In this document: positions 24,297 to 32,274 of the stretch, piece after piece
Layout of the letters: each line of letters starts with the position of its first letter
Position numbering within the stretch: the stretch's first letter is position 1
Assembly: GCF_023502235.1 (NCBI RefSeq)
Contig: NZ_JAMFLY010000003.1
Span: forward strand, 186,001 to 250,000
Reading direction: 5' to 3'
DNA: 64,000 nucleotides
Source: Flagellimonas myxillae
GTDB taxonomy: Bacteria > Bacteroidota > Bacteroidia > Flavobacteriales > Flavobacteriaceae
The notes under the pieces: model-generated
The model's input: the letters and a program-made list of their open reading frames with translations, nothing else
Databases searched by the model: none
What the model was told of the DNA's origin: nothing
Position numbers and translations under genes: made by a program

Positions 24297-25649
24297 GTGT
24301 TAAATATATCGCCCAATAAATTGAACCAAAAAGTGGATTTGAGCAGTTACAAGGCTGCCCAAAAGGTTTTTGGAAGAAGGCATAACAAGCATTTCAACCG
24401 CTTGTTGGCGATTTTTTCCATAATCGTTTTGATTTCCATGTTCCTGCCGTGGACACAAACCATTTCCGGCAAGGGATATCTCACCACCCTTAAGCCGGAT
24501 CAACGTCCCCAAACTATCCAATCGCCCATACCTGGACGGATTGAAAAATGGTATGTAAAGGAAGGGGACTTTGCAAAAAAAGGGGACACCATACTTCATA
24601 TTTCAGAAATCAAGAGTGAGTATTTTGACCCCAATCTGGTTGCACGGACCGGCAAACAAATCCAGGCCAAAACAATGGCTGTAAATTCCTATCAGGAAAA
24701 GGTCAAGGCGCTCAATCGTCAAATCGAGGCCCTTAAAACGGAGCGACAATTGAAACTAAAACAGGCCAAAAATAAATTGGTGCAATCCAAGCTAAAAGTG
24801 AAGAGCGATAGCATAGATTTAGAAGCGGCCAAGACCAATATTACCATTGCGGAGCGCCAATATGACCGGACAGCCCAGTTGGAAAAAGAAGGCTTGAAAG
24901 CCGTTACCGATGTAGAGACAAAAAGGCTGAAACTGCAAGAGACCCAGGCCAAATTGGTATCACAGGAAAATAAGCTGTTGACCAGCAAAAACGAGGTCAT
25001 TAATACCGAAATGGAAATCAACAGGGTACAAGCCGAATACACGGATAAAATCTCTAAAGCAAGGAGTGATATGCTCACTGCACAGTCCAGCCAATTTGAT
25101 TCTGAAGCCCAAGTGACCAAGCTCGAAAACCAATACACCAATTACGAAATCCGCAATAGCCTAATGTACATTCGAGCGCCTCAGAGCGGTTTTATCAACA
25201 AGGCCTTGCAATCTGGAATTGGGGAGACCTTTAAAGAGGGTGACCGATTGGTTGGGATTATGCCTGCCAAATATGATATGGCGGTGGAGACATTCGTTGA
25301 GCCTATTGATCTTCCGTTGATCCATGTTGGCGAAAAAGTGCGAATTCAGTTCGATGGTTGGCCGGCCATTGTATTTAACGGTTGGCCCAATGTCTCTTTT
25401 GGAACCTTTGGAGGCAAAGTTGTGGCCATAGAGACCTTTATCAGTGACAATGGAAAATATAGGGTCTTGCTCGCTCCGGATGAGGAAGATGGGGCTTGGC
25501 CCAAAGCGCTTCGTGTGGGATCCGGCGCCAATACCATTGCCCTGTTAAACGATGTTCCCATATGGTTTGAACTTTGGAGACAACTCAATGGGTTCCCCCC
25601 AAACTATTATCAACCTGAAAACCAAATGGCAGATGTTGGTAAAAAGTAA
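24297..25649 (+). CDS. HlyD-family periplasmic adaptor
   Basis: 450 residues from the GTG at 24297, 2 bp after the ABC stop; longer starts would overlap the ABC gene. One N-terminal membrane helix (LLAIFSIIVLISMFLPW) is followed by a biotinyl-lipoyl-like half (IPGRIEKWYVKEGDFAKKGDTIL). A long alpha-helical coiled coil spans about residues 115-280 (IEALKTERQLKLKQAKNKL and similar), then the second lipoyl half (IRAPQSGFINKAL) and a beta-barrel. It bridges the inner-membrane ABC protein and the outer-membrane TolC channel. Confidence 0.92.
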   Translation: MLNISPNKLNQKVDLSSYKAAQKVFGRRHNKHFNRLLAIFSIIVLISMFLPWTQTISGKGYLTTLKPDQRPQTIQSPIPGRIEKWYVKEGDFAKKGDTILHISEIKSEYFDPNLVARTGKQIQAKTMAVNSYQEKVKALNRQIEALKTERQLKLKQAKNKLVQSKLKVKSDSIDLEAAKTNITIAERQYDRTAQLEKEGLKAVTDVETKRLKLQETQAKLVSQENKLLTSKNEVINTEMEINRVQAEYTDKISKARSDMLTAQSSQFDSEAQVTKLENQYTNYEIRNSLMYIRAPQSGFINKALQSGIGETFKEGDRLVGIMPAKYDMAVETFVEPIDLPLIHVGEKVRIQFDGWPAIVFNGWPNVSFGTFGGKVVAIETFISDNGKYRVLLAPDEEDGAWPKALRVGSGANTIALLNDVPIWFELWRQLNGFPPNYYQPENQMADVGKK

Positions 25650-27045
25650 AACAGTACTTTGTGTTTTTGCCTTCTTTGTTTTTTGTGCTGTGCTCCCCGC
25701 CCAGGACAACAACATGGTGCTCCATTTTCAAGAGTATCTTGGATATGTAAAAAAGTACCACCCCATTGCCAGGCAGGCCCAACTGAATATTGCAATGGGG
25801 GAAGCCAATTTGATGAAGGCCAGGGGAGGTTTTGACCCCAAAATTGAAGTGGATTATGATCGGAAGCAATTCAAGGGGACTGAATATTGGGATCGTCTAA
25901 ACACCACCTTCAAAATTCCCACTTGGTTTGGGTTGGAACTCAAAGGAAATTATGCACAGAACCAAGGTGATTTTATCAATCCAGAGGAGACCGTACCTAC
26001 GGATGGGCTTTATAGTGCCGGGGTTTCCATGTCTTTGGGTCAAGGTTTTTGGATCAATGAACGGATGGCCACCTTACGAAAGGCAAAGTATTTTAGGGAG
26101 CAGTCCAAGGCGGATCAGGACTTATTGGTAAACGGAGTGTTGTACAAGGCATCTTTGGCCTATTTTGATTGGCTGAGAGCCTATTTGGACTATAAAGTAT
26201 ATGAGGATTTTGTGCAGAATGCGCAAGTTCGTCTGGAAGGGATAAAACAAAGAGCGAATGCCGGGGATATTGCAGTAATAGATACCGTCGAGGCCAAGAT
26301 TAATTTTCAGAATCGAATTTTGGGAAGGGAACAGGCCAAGGTAAGACTGATGAAATCCTCGTTGAATCTCTCCAATTTCTTATGGATCGATGAGGTGCCC
26401 GTAGAATTACAGCCTGAAGTTGTTCCCGATATTGAGGTTGGATCAAAAATAGATGTAACCCTACAGATTGAAGGGCAGGGATTGGACAGTCTTATCCTGG
26501 AAAATCATCCAAAAATGCAATCGCTTGGTTATAAAATTGATGGCCTGAAAGTGGACAAGCGTTTGAAGGCCAATAAATTGCTTCCCAAGCTGGATGTGGA
26601 GTACAATTTTCTAACAGAAACGCCGGAATTGATCAATTCCTTTGTAACTGATGAGTTTAAAGGAGGGGTAACCTTTAGACTTCCCTTATTTTTACGAAAA
26701 GAACGGGGAGATTTAAAATTGGCGAAGTTCAAACTCAAGGACATGCAGTTTGAAAGGGATAATGCCCAAGTGGAGATATTCAACAAAATTACCGCCTTGT
26801 ACCGCGAGCTGGATTCCTATGCCGTTCAAAACCAGCTCATCATGGATATTGTGACCAATTATGGAAGCCTTCTCAATGCCGAGGAAAGGAAGTTTTCGTT
26901 AGGCGAAAGCTCCGTGTTCCTAATCAATTCCAGGGAAAGCAAACTTATTGATGCCAGACTGAAACAAAATGAGGTCCAGAATAAGTTTTATTATACAAAG
27001 GCTAAACTTTTTAAGAGTTTGGCCATTAATCCAATAAACCTTTAA
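25633..27045 (+). CDS. TolC-family outer-membrane efflux protein
   Basis: 470 residues from the ATG at 25633, which gives the signal peptide MLVKSKTVLCVFAFFVFCAV ending in LPAQ; it overlaps the HlyD gene by 17 bp. Two repeats of long helices and short strands are seen, with ARQAQLNIAMGEANLMKARGGFDPKIEVDYD near the mature N-terminus. It forms the outer-membrane duct of the TetR-controlled pump. It diverges from E. coli TolC but the overall pattern and genomic position are clear. Confidence 0.88.
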   Translation: MLVKSKTVLCVFAFFVFCAVLPAQDNNMVLHFQEYLGYVKKYHPIARQAQLNIAMGEANLMKARGGFDPKIEVDYDRKQFKGTEYWDRLNTTFKIPTWFGLELKGNYAQNQGDFINPEETVPTDGLYSAGVSMSLGQGFWINERMATLRKAKYFREQSKADQDLLVNGVLYKASLAYFDWLRAYLDYKVYEDFVQNAQVRLEGIKQRANAGDIAVIDTVEAKINFQNRILGREQAKVRLMKSSLNLSNFLWIDEVPVELQPEVVPDIEVGSKIDVTLQIEGQGLDSLILENHPKMQSLGYKIDGLKVDKRLKANKLLPKLDVEYNFLTETPELINSFVTDEFKGGVTFRLPLFLRKERGDLKLAKFKLKDMQFERDNAQVEIFNKITALYRELDSYAVQNQLIMDIVTNYGSLLNAEERKFSLGESSVFLINSRESKLIDARLKQNEVQNKFYYTKAKLFKSLAINPINL

Positions 27046-27054
27046 CCCAAACAA

Positions 27055-27954
27055 ATGGCACAAACAAAAGGAATATTAAACCCCACTGCCGTCCAAACGA
27101 ATACAAAGCGGGTGCTAAAGGATGCCTTTTTTATTGTTATAGGAATTTTTGCAGCTGCTTTTGGTTTGGAAAGTTTCCTGTTGCCCAACACCTTTATCGA
27201 TGGAGGTGTTACGGGGATTTCACTTTTAATTTCTGAAGTGACCAAAACGCCGCTATGGATATTCATTGTATTGATCAACCTGCCTTTTATTTTCATGGCA
27301 TACAAGGTTGTCGGAAAGCAGTTTGCCATAAAAACGGCCATAGCCATTTTGGGCTTGGCATTTACCTTGTTGATCATCGAATTTCCCGAAGTTACCCAAG
27401 ACAAGTTATTGGTGGCAGTTTTTGGTGGATTCTTTCTTGGCGCGGGGATAGGATTGTCCATAAGAGGGGGAAGTGTATTGGACGGGACCGAGGTGCTGGC
27501 CATTTTTCTGAGCAAAAAGTGGGGCGTCAAAATTGGGGATATCATTATTCTCATCAATGGGCTCATATTTTTGGCTGCGGCTTATTTACTTTCCATAGAA
27601 TCTGCCCTGTACTCCATGCTTACCTATCTGGCTGCATCCAAAACCTTGGATTTTGTTGTGGAAGGCATTGAGGAATACACTGGGGTTACCATCATCTCTA
27701 AAAAAAGCGAGGAGATCAGAAGGATGATCGTTGAAAAAATGGGAAGAGGATTGACCATTTATGAAGCCAAAGGGGGCTATGGCAATCTTGGGGAGCAAAA
27801 TGAATACGACGTAATCTATACTGTAATCACGCGCTTGGAAATTCGGAAACTCCATATCGAAATTGACAAAATAGACAGTTCGGCCTTTGTGGTTATGAGC
27901 AGTATCAATGATACCAAGGGAGGGATGGTCAAGAAGAGATACCTGAATTCGTAA
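27055..27954 (+). CDS. YitT family membrane protein with DUF2179 domain
   Basis: 299 residues. About five membrane helices in residues 20-195 with the family pattern GLESFLLPNTFIDGGVTGIS, GAGIGLSIRGGSVLDGTEV. A cytosolic DUF2179 domain (about 215-290, GRGLTIYEAKGGYGNLGEQN, EYDVIYTVITRLEI) closes the protein. Function of YitT proteins is unsettled; transport has been suggested. It starts 9 bp after the TolC gene and may be the last gene of that operon, though such proteins also occur alone. Confidence 0.88.
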   Translation: MAQTKGILNPTAVQTNTKRVLKDAFFIVIGIFAAAFGLESFLLPNTFIDGGVTGISLLISEVTKTPLWIFIVLINLPFIFMAYKVVGKQFAIKTAIAILGLAFTLLIIEFPEVTQDKLLVAVFGGFFLGAGIGLSIRGGSVLDGTEVLAIFLSKKWGVKIGDIIILINGLIFLAAAYLLSIESALYSMLTYLAASKTLDFVVEGIEEYTGVTIISKKSEEIRRMIVEKMGRGLTIYEAKGGYGNLGEQNEYDVIYTVITRLEIRKLHIEIDKIDSSAFVVMSSINDTKGGMVKKRYLNS

Positions 27955-28063
27955 TGGACACTACGTTTCTTCTGATTTTTATGACGCTGTATGTCCCCTT
28001 GTAAGTTTTAGGGGCAAGTTCCAACCAATGACAAATATCAGATTTATTGCCGCTTAGGTAAGC

Positions 28064-28071
28064 TAGCTTTG
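28064..28071 (+). promoter_or_regulatory. Probable -7 box of the thioredoxin-like gene
   Basis: TAGCTTTG matches TAnnTTTG but ends only 6 bp before the ATG at 28078, so translation may begin on a leaderless or very short-leader RNA, or at the second ATG (28084). Confidence 0.4.
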
Positions 28072-28077
28072 TAAAAA

Positions 28078-28716
28078 ATGGAAATGGCAACAGTATTGAA
28101 CGAAATTCAGGAGGAAAGATTACCGTTGGTGATGAACGGAATTGGGAAAGGAATCAGTTACCAAGAGTACCGTGAAATGGTGCATCAATTGGCACAACAG
28201 AGGCAAACAACAGGTCCCGAGCAATTGGAGTCATTGATCAACTATACGGAACTCAATGATCGTCGTATGAACCGTTGGGACAAGACCTTGAAGATTCCTG
28301 CCGATCTCCAAGAACGAATCGCCCAAATTGGAACCAAGGTCACTTTTTTGGTCTTGACTGAAAGTTGGTGTGGGGATGCCGCTCCAAGCTTGCCGGTTAT
28401 CAACAAAATTGTGGAACTAAACCCCAATTTTGAACTCAAGATTGTACTAAGGGATGAGAATCTGGATCTTATGGACCTATTCTTGACCAACGAATCCCGA
28501 TCAATTCCGAAGGTCATTATGATGGAAAGGGAAAACCAACAGTTAATTGGGGAGTGGGGTCCAAGACCAAGTATTGCCACCCAAATGGTGGAGGATTACA
28601 AGAAAGAACACGGAAAATTGACCACGGAGTTCAAGCAGGACCTTCAGATGTGGTACAACAAGGACAAAGGGCAAAACACCCTTCGTGATATTATAGAGTT
28701 ACTTCCCTTGGAATAG
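28078..28716 (+). CDS. Thioredoxin-fold protein with single-Cys WCGDA motif
   Basis: 212 residues. The thioredoxin-like core starts near residue 75 (VTFLVLTESWCGDAAPSLPVINKIVELNP) and contains the cis-Pro segment SRSIPKVIM. The usual CxxC is WCGDAA, with only one Cys, so it cannot be a standard disulfide oxidoreductase. This variant is common in Bacteroidota. No signal peptide, so it should be cytosolic. It is tail-to-tail with the TonB-like gene, overlapping by 18 bp. Confidence 0.8.
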   Translation: MEMATVLNEIQEERLPLVMNGIGKGISYQEYREMVHQLAQQRQTTGPEQLESLINYTELNDRRMNRWDKTLKIPADLQERIAQIGTKVTFLVLTESWCGDAAPSLPVINKIVELNPNFELKIVLRDENLDLMDLFLTNESRSIPKVIMMERENQQLIGEWGPRPSIATQMVEDYKKEHGKLTTEFKQDLQMWYNKDKGQNTLRDIIELLPLE

Positions 28717-29418
28717 ATAGGTAATGGTACCTATTTGCGAATTTTTGGTGTCTGGGCTAAACCTTGCTTTTAGGGCATATGTAATGGCATTTTCAATTAA
28801 GCAGTAGTTGTTCGTACCCGAACTTTTATCGTTGAAATCAGCTTCGGTCACGTAACCGTTGCTGTCCACTTTGATATTGATGACCACTTTTCCCCCTTCA
28901 ATACAGGTGTAAATGGGCGGAGGTAAGGAATAGGCATTACGTTCTACCAAAGAAAAGGAGATGGACGTTCTTCGGTCCTTCAAGAAGTTTGTAAATTCTT
29001 CCTTTTGAGCTTCCCGCTCTCCCAACTGTTGCTTTTTCTCTTCCCTTTTGGCAGCCAATTCTTTGAGTTGGTTCGCATAATCGCTATTGGATTCTGAAAA
29101 TTCCCCTTCCTCACTGTTTAAGGCCCTTTCTTCCATGAGTTCGTCCAAAGTCTTCAAGGGTTCAGGATTGCCAATGGTGGGTTTTGCAGTTTCGTTCAGG
29201 GCCATGTGGCTTTTGATGGGGTCGTTGTTCATCAACTCCTCCAAGCGTTCCTCTTCTTCTTTCAGCAGTTCCTCGATATCCTCATCGTCCAGACTCATTT
29301 CAATAACATATTCTTCCTCTTTAACCCCGCCCAGATGTATGTTGTAGAGCAACAACACAATTATGGTCATGGAGAAGAACGTTATTAAAAATGATAACTG
29401 GCTCCTATTTAGGTTCAT
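28699..29418 (-). CDS. TonB-like membrane-anchored protein
   Basis: 239 residues from the ATG at 29418. An N-terminal membrane anchor (SFLITFFSMTIIVLLLY) is followed by a Glu/Lys-rich, probably coiled-coil stalk (residues about 35-145, with EELLKEEEERLEEL). A C-terminal TonB-like domain follows (about 165-239, GGKVVINIKVDSNGYVTEADF, AITYALKARFSPD). TonB proteins carry proton-motive energy to outer-membrane receptors. The stalk here is acidic rather than Pro-rich, so a structural or T9SS/gliding-related role is also possible. Confidence 0.65.
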   Translation of the reverse strand: MNLNRSQLSFLITFFSMTIIVLLLYNIHLGGVKEEEYVIEMSLDDEDIEELLKEEEERLEELMNNDPIKSHMALNETAKPTIGNPEPLKTLDELMEERALNSEEGEFSESNSDYANQLKELAAKREEKKQQLGEREAQKEEFTNFLKDRRTSISFSLVERNAYSLPPPIYTCIEGGKVVINIKVDSNGYVTEADFNDKSSGTNNYCLIENAITYALKARFSPDTKNSQIGTITYLFQGK

Positions 29419-29495
29419 GGTGCTATTATAACCTCTTTTTTCCAAAATTATTTTGCGTCAAATGCGGGCTTTGCCCCAGATTTGGTCCTGGAATG

Positions 29496-30194
29496 CTACC
29501 CTATTTTGCCTAGACTTTCTTTAAAAGTCGCTGGCGTTACCGCATTATTTACGTTAAAATCGCCTATTTTGGTTCTTCTAAGGGAGGATAAATGGGCTCC
29601 GGACTTCAAGGCTTTACCAAAATCGTGAGCCAAGGAGCGAATATAGGTGCCTTTACTGCAAACCACCCTAAAATGCACTATGGGAAGATTGATTTGGGTG
29701 ATTTCGAAGGTGTGGATTTCCACTTTTCTTGATTTTATTTCAACCTGCTTGCCTTCCCGGGCGAACTCGTAGAGCCTTTTTCCGTCTTTTTTTAAGGCTG
29801 AAAAAACAGGGGGAACCTGTTCTATACTGCCCTTGAACTGCGACCTAGTCTCCTGGATCAGTTCTTCGCTGAGGTGTTCCGTGGGATAGTTTTCGTCAAT
29901 TTCGGTCTCCAGATCATAGGAAGGGGTAGTTGCCCCAAGCGTAAATGTCCCGGTATATTCTTTGACCTGACCTTGGAGCTCGGGAATTTTTTTGGTGAAT
30001 TTTCCAGTGCAGATGATGAGCAAGCCTGTGGCCAAGGGATCGAGCGTCCCAGCATGGCCAATTTTGATTTTTTTGAGATCAAATTTCTTGCGAATGGCCC
30101 ACTTCAATGCATTCACGGCCTGAAAGGAACTCCATTCCAAGGGTTTGTCGATCAGCAAAATTTGACCGTTCAAAAAATCGTCTTTCGTTTTCAA
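29496..30194 (-). CDS. truB: tRNA pseudouridine-55 synthase
   Basis: 232 residues. TruB isomerises U55 in the T-loop of tRNAs. The catalytic segment is KIGHAGTLDPLATGLLIICTGKFTKKI, with the active Asp in GTLDPLA near residue 50. QVPPVFSALKKDGKRLYEFAREGK and CSKGTYIRSLAHDFG are the other conserved blocks. Short form without PUA domain. Last gene of the ftsX-DUF3098-uppP-truB run on the minus strand, an order seen in many Bacteroidota. Confidence 0.97.
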   Translation of the reverse strand: MKTKDDFLNGQILLIDKPLEWSSFQAVNALKWAIRKKFDLKKIKIGHAGTLDPLATGLLIICTGKFTKKIPELQGQVKEYTGTFTLGATTPSYDLETEIDENYPTEHLSEELIQETRSQFKGSIEQVPPVFSALKKDGKRLYEFAREGKQVEIKSRKVEIHTFEITQINLPIVHFRVVCSKGTYIRSLAHDFGKALKSGAHLSSLRRTKIGDFNVNNAVTPATFKESLGKIG

Positions 30195-30238
30195 TTCCCG
30201 CGGGGTTTGGTGCTAAAGGTAAGAATCCATCCGAAATG

Positions 30239-31033
30239 CTACCCCCAAATGCTCCAGGCAATGGCCACTAGCCCGATAACCAGACAGTATATGGCAAAAT
30301 AGGTAAGCTTACTCTGTCGGACCAATTTGATCATCCATGTACAAGCAGCGAGACCGGCGATAAAGGCGGCCACAAAACCAGCGCCCATGGCAATGGCTTG
30401 GTCCCCGACAAAATCGATATCCCCGCTTAAAAGGTCCTTCGCCATTTTTCCCAAAATCAAGGGAACGACCATTAAAAAGGAAAACCGGGCCGACTTACTC
30501 TTGTCAACACCCAAAAGCACTGCCGCTGAAATCGTGGCGCCACTACGCGAAATCCCAGGCAAAATAGCTACGGCCTGGGCCATTCCAATAACAAATGCGC
30601 TTCGATACGATACGCCTTTGTCCGTAGTCTTGGCCAAATCTGCCAGATACAAGAGAATTGCGGTGATCAATAGCATAATCCCCACAATGATGATGGCACC
30701 ATCAAAGAACACTTCTAACAAATCCTCCAGAAAGAACCCTACAAGGGCCGCGGGTATCATCGAAATAATGATTTTTAATGAAAACTGGGTTTCCTCATTC
30801 CATTTAAATTGGAAAAGACCGCTCAAAATTTCCCAAACATCTTTTCGGAAAACGACAATGGTACTTAGAGCAGTTGCAAAATGGAGCACCACGGTAAACA
30901 ACAAGCTTTCTTCGGGAAGCGACTCCGCTCCGAGAATGGCTTTTCCCAATTCCAAATGTCCGCTAGATGATACAGGTAAAAATTCGGTGAGTCCTTGAAT
31001 AATTCCAAGGATGATCGCGTCAATGAGCTCCAA
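30239..31033 (-). CDS. uppP: Undecaprenyl-diphosphate phosphatase
   Basis: 264 residues, about eight membrane helices. It recycles the undecaprenyl carrier for peptidoglycan and polysaccharide synthesis. The two family motifs are present: GIIQGLTEFLPVSSSGHLEL near residues 12-28 and the PGISRSGATI segment near residue 155. It begins 1 bp after the DUF3098 stop, so the genes are cotranscribed. Confidence 0.97.
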   Translation of the reverse strand: MELIDAIILGIIQGLTEFLPVSSSGHLELGKAILGAESLPEESLLFTVVLHFATALSTIVVFRKDVWEILSGLFQFKWNEETQFSLKIIISMIPAALVGFFLEDLLEVFFDGAIIIVGIMLLITAILLYLADLAKTTDKGVSYRSAFVIGMAQAVAILPGISRSGATISAAVLLGVDKSKSARFSFLMVVPLILGKMAKDLLSGDIDFVGDQAIAMGAGFVAAFIAGLAACTWMIKLVRQSKLTYFAIYCLVIGLVAIAWSIWG

Positions 31034-31034
31034 A

Positions 31035-31298
31035 CTAATTTTTGTTTTTGTTAGGGTTCAACAAAATGGCATAGACCTGTATTCCAAGACCAATGAGCAC
31101 TAAAGTTGGTGCTAATCGAATTCTTCTAAAACTGTAAATATCCGGATTAAAAACGTTGGGGTCATCGCTACCACCTCCGCTCATCAGAATAAATCCGAGG
31201 GCAATGAAGGCCAATCCAATAAATAAGAATATGTAGTTCTTCCTTTGGAAGACAAATAGTCCTTTCGGGTTTGCAACCTGCTTATTTTTCTTACTCAT
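31035..31298 (-). CDS. DUF3098 small membrane protein
   Basis: 87 residues with two membrane helices (about 24-41 and 62-79) and the MSGGGSDDPNVFNPDIYSFRR loop between them, typical of DUF3098. Function unknown. Its fixed position between ftsX and uppP suggests a role in cell-envelope assembly or division, by association only. Confidence 0.85.
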   Translation of the reverse strand: MSKKNKQVANPKGLFVFQRKNYIFLFIGLAFIALGFILMSGGGSDDPNVFNPDIYSFRRIRLAPTLVLIGLGIQVYAILLNPNKNKN

Positions 31299-31307
31299 GC
31301 TGTAAAG

Positions 31308-32186
31308 TTAATAATAAAGATCATCTGTTCTCAAATTCAAAAATCTTTGGGTGGCGATATGGGTACTGCCCCACGAAATAACAACCCCCAATCCAAAAAC
31401 ACCGGCGAACAGAAGAACAAGAATTAGAACGTCCTGGAAAATTCCAAGCTCAGGGAAATTGGAGTTAACGTAGTATAGGACCACGCCCAGCGCAATTAGG
31501 GCGATGGTGGCACCTATCATTCCCAAGCGTATGTTTTGCCAAATAAAGGGCCTGCGAATAAATTTTTTGGTAGCACCCACCATTTGCATGGTCTTGATAA
31601 TAAATCGCTTGGAGTAAATGGAAAGGCGTATGGAACTGTTGATCAACAAAACCGCAATTGCAGCAAACACCACACTGGCCACCAAAATCCATAATCCGAT
31701 TTTTCGGGCATTGTCATTGAGCAAGGAGATCAACGGTTGATCGTAACTTACTTCTTCCACATAGGTTTTGGCCGTAATGTCGGCGGCAATTTCTTCAATT
31801 TGCTTGGGCGAAACAAAATTGGCCTTAAGGTTTACATCTATGGCGTTTTTTAATGGATTGTACCCCAAAAACTCCACGAAATTCTCCCCGATATCCTCAC
31901 TGTATTGCTCAGCGGCGTCCTCTTTGGATACATAATTGGCAGTTTTGGTATAATCGGCCAAAGCCAAACTTTTTTGGAGCTGTTCAATTTCCACCGGCTT
32001 GGCGTTGTCCTTCAAAAAAACAGAAATGGTGATCTGTTCCTTAAAATGGTCGGCCAACTTTTTGGTGTTCAAGACCAAAAGGCCCAAAACCCCTACCAAG
32101 AAAAGCACAAGTGCAATGCTCAAAACCACCGAAAAGTAAGATGAAATTAGCCTCCTACGCTGATATCGTTCAATATATTGGCTCAT
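31308..32186 (-). CDS. ftsX: Cell-division permease-like protein FtsX
   Basis: 292 residues. One N-terminal membrane helix, an extracytoplasmic domain (about 45-165), then three further helices forming the FtsX/MacB-type core (ILVASVVFAAIAVLLINSSIRLSIYSKR, MQMVGATKKFIRRPFIWQN). FtsX with the FtsE ATPase regulates peptidoglycan hydrolases at the septum. FtsE is not adjacent, as is usual in Bacteroidota. First gene of the minus-strand cluster and divergent from leuS. Confidence 0.92.
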   Translation of the reverse strand: MSQYIERYQRRRLISSYFSVVLSIALVLFLVGVLGLLVLNTKKLADHFKEQITISVFLKDNAKPVEIEQLQKSLALADYTKTANYVSKEDAAEQYSEDIGENFVEFLGYNPLKNAIDVNLKANFVSPKQIEEIAADITAKTYVEEVSYDQPLISLLNDNARKIGLWILVASVVFAAIAVLLINSSIRLSIYSKRFIIKTMQMVGATKKFIRRPFIWQNIRLGMIGATIALIALGVVLYYVNSNFPELGIFQDVLILVLLFAGVFGLGVVISWGSTHIATQRFLNLRTDDLYY

Positions 32187-32242
32187 ACGGGAAAATCAGT
32201 ACGTAAAAATAGAAAAGTAAATCGTAATTAGGGGATTAAAGC

Positions 32243-32250
32243 TATTTTTG
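32243..32250 (+). promoter_or_regulatory. -7 box of leuS
   Basis: TATTTTTG matches TAnnTTTG and covers the upstream TTG codon at 32248. It therefore favours the ATG at 32275 as the leuS start. A five-codon ORF (ATG 32261, MTERP) ends in a TGA overlapping that ATG. Confidence 0.55.
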
Positions 32251-32274
32251 CAATTCGAAAATGACGGAAAGACC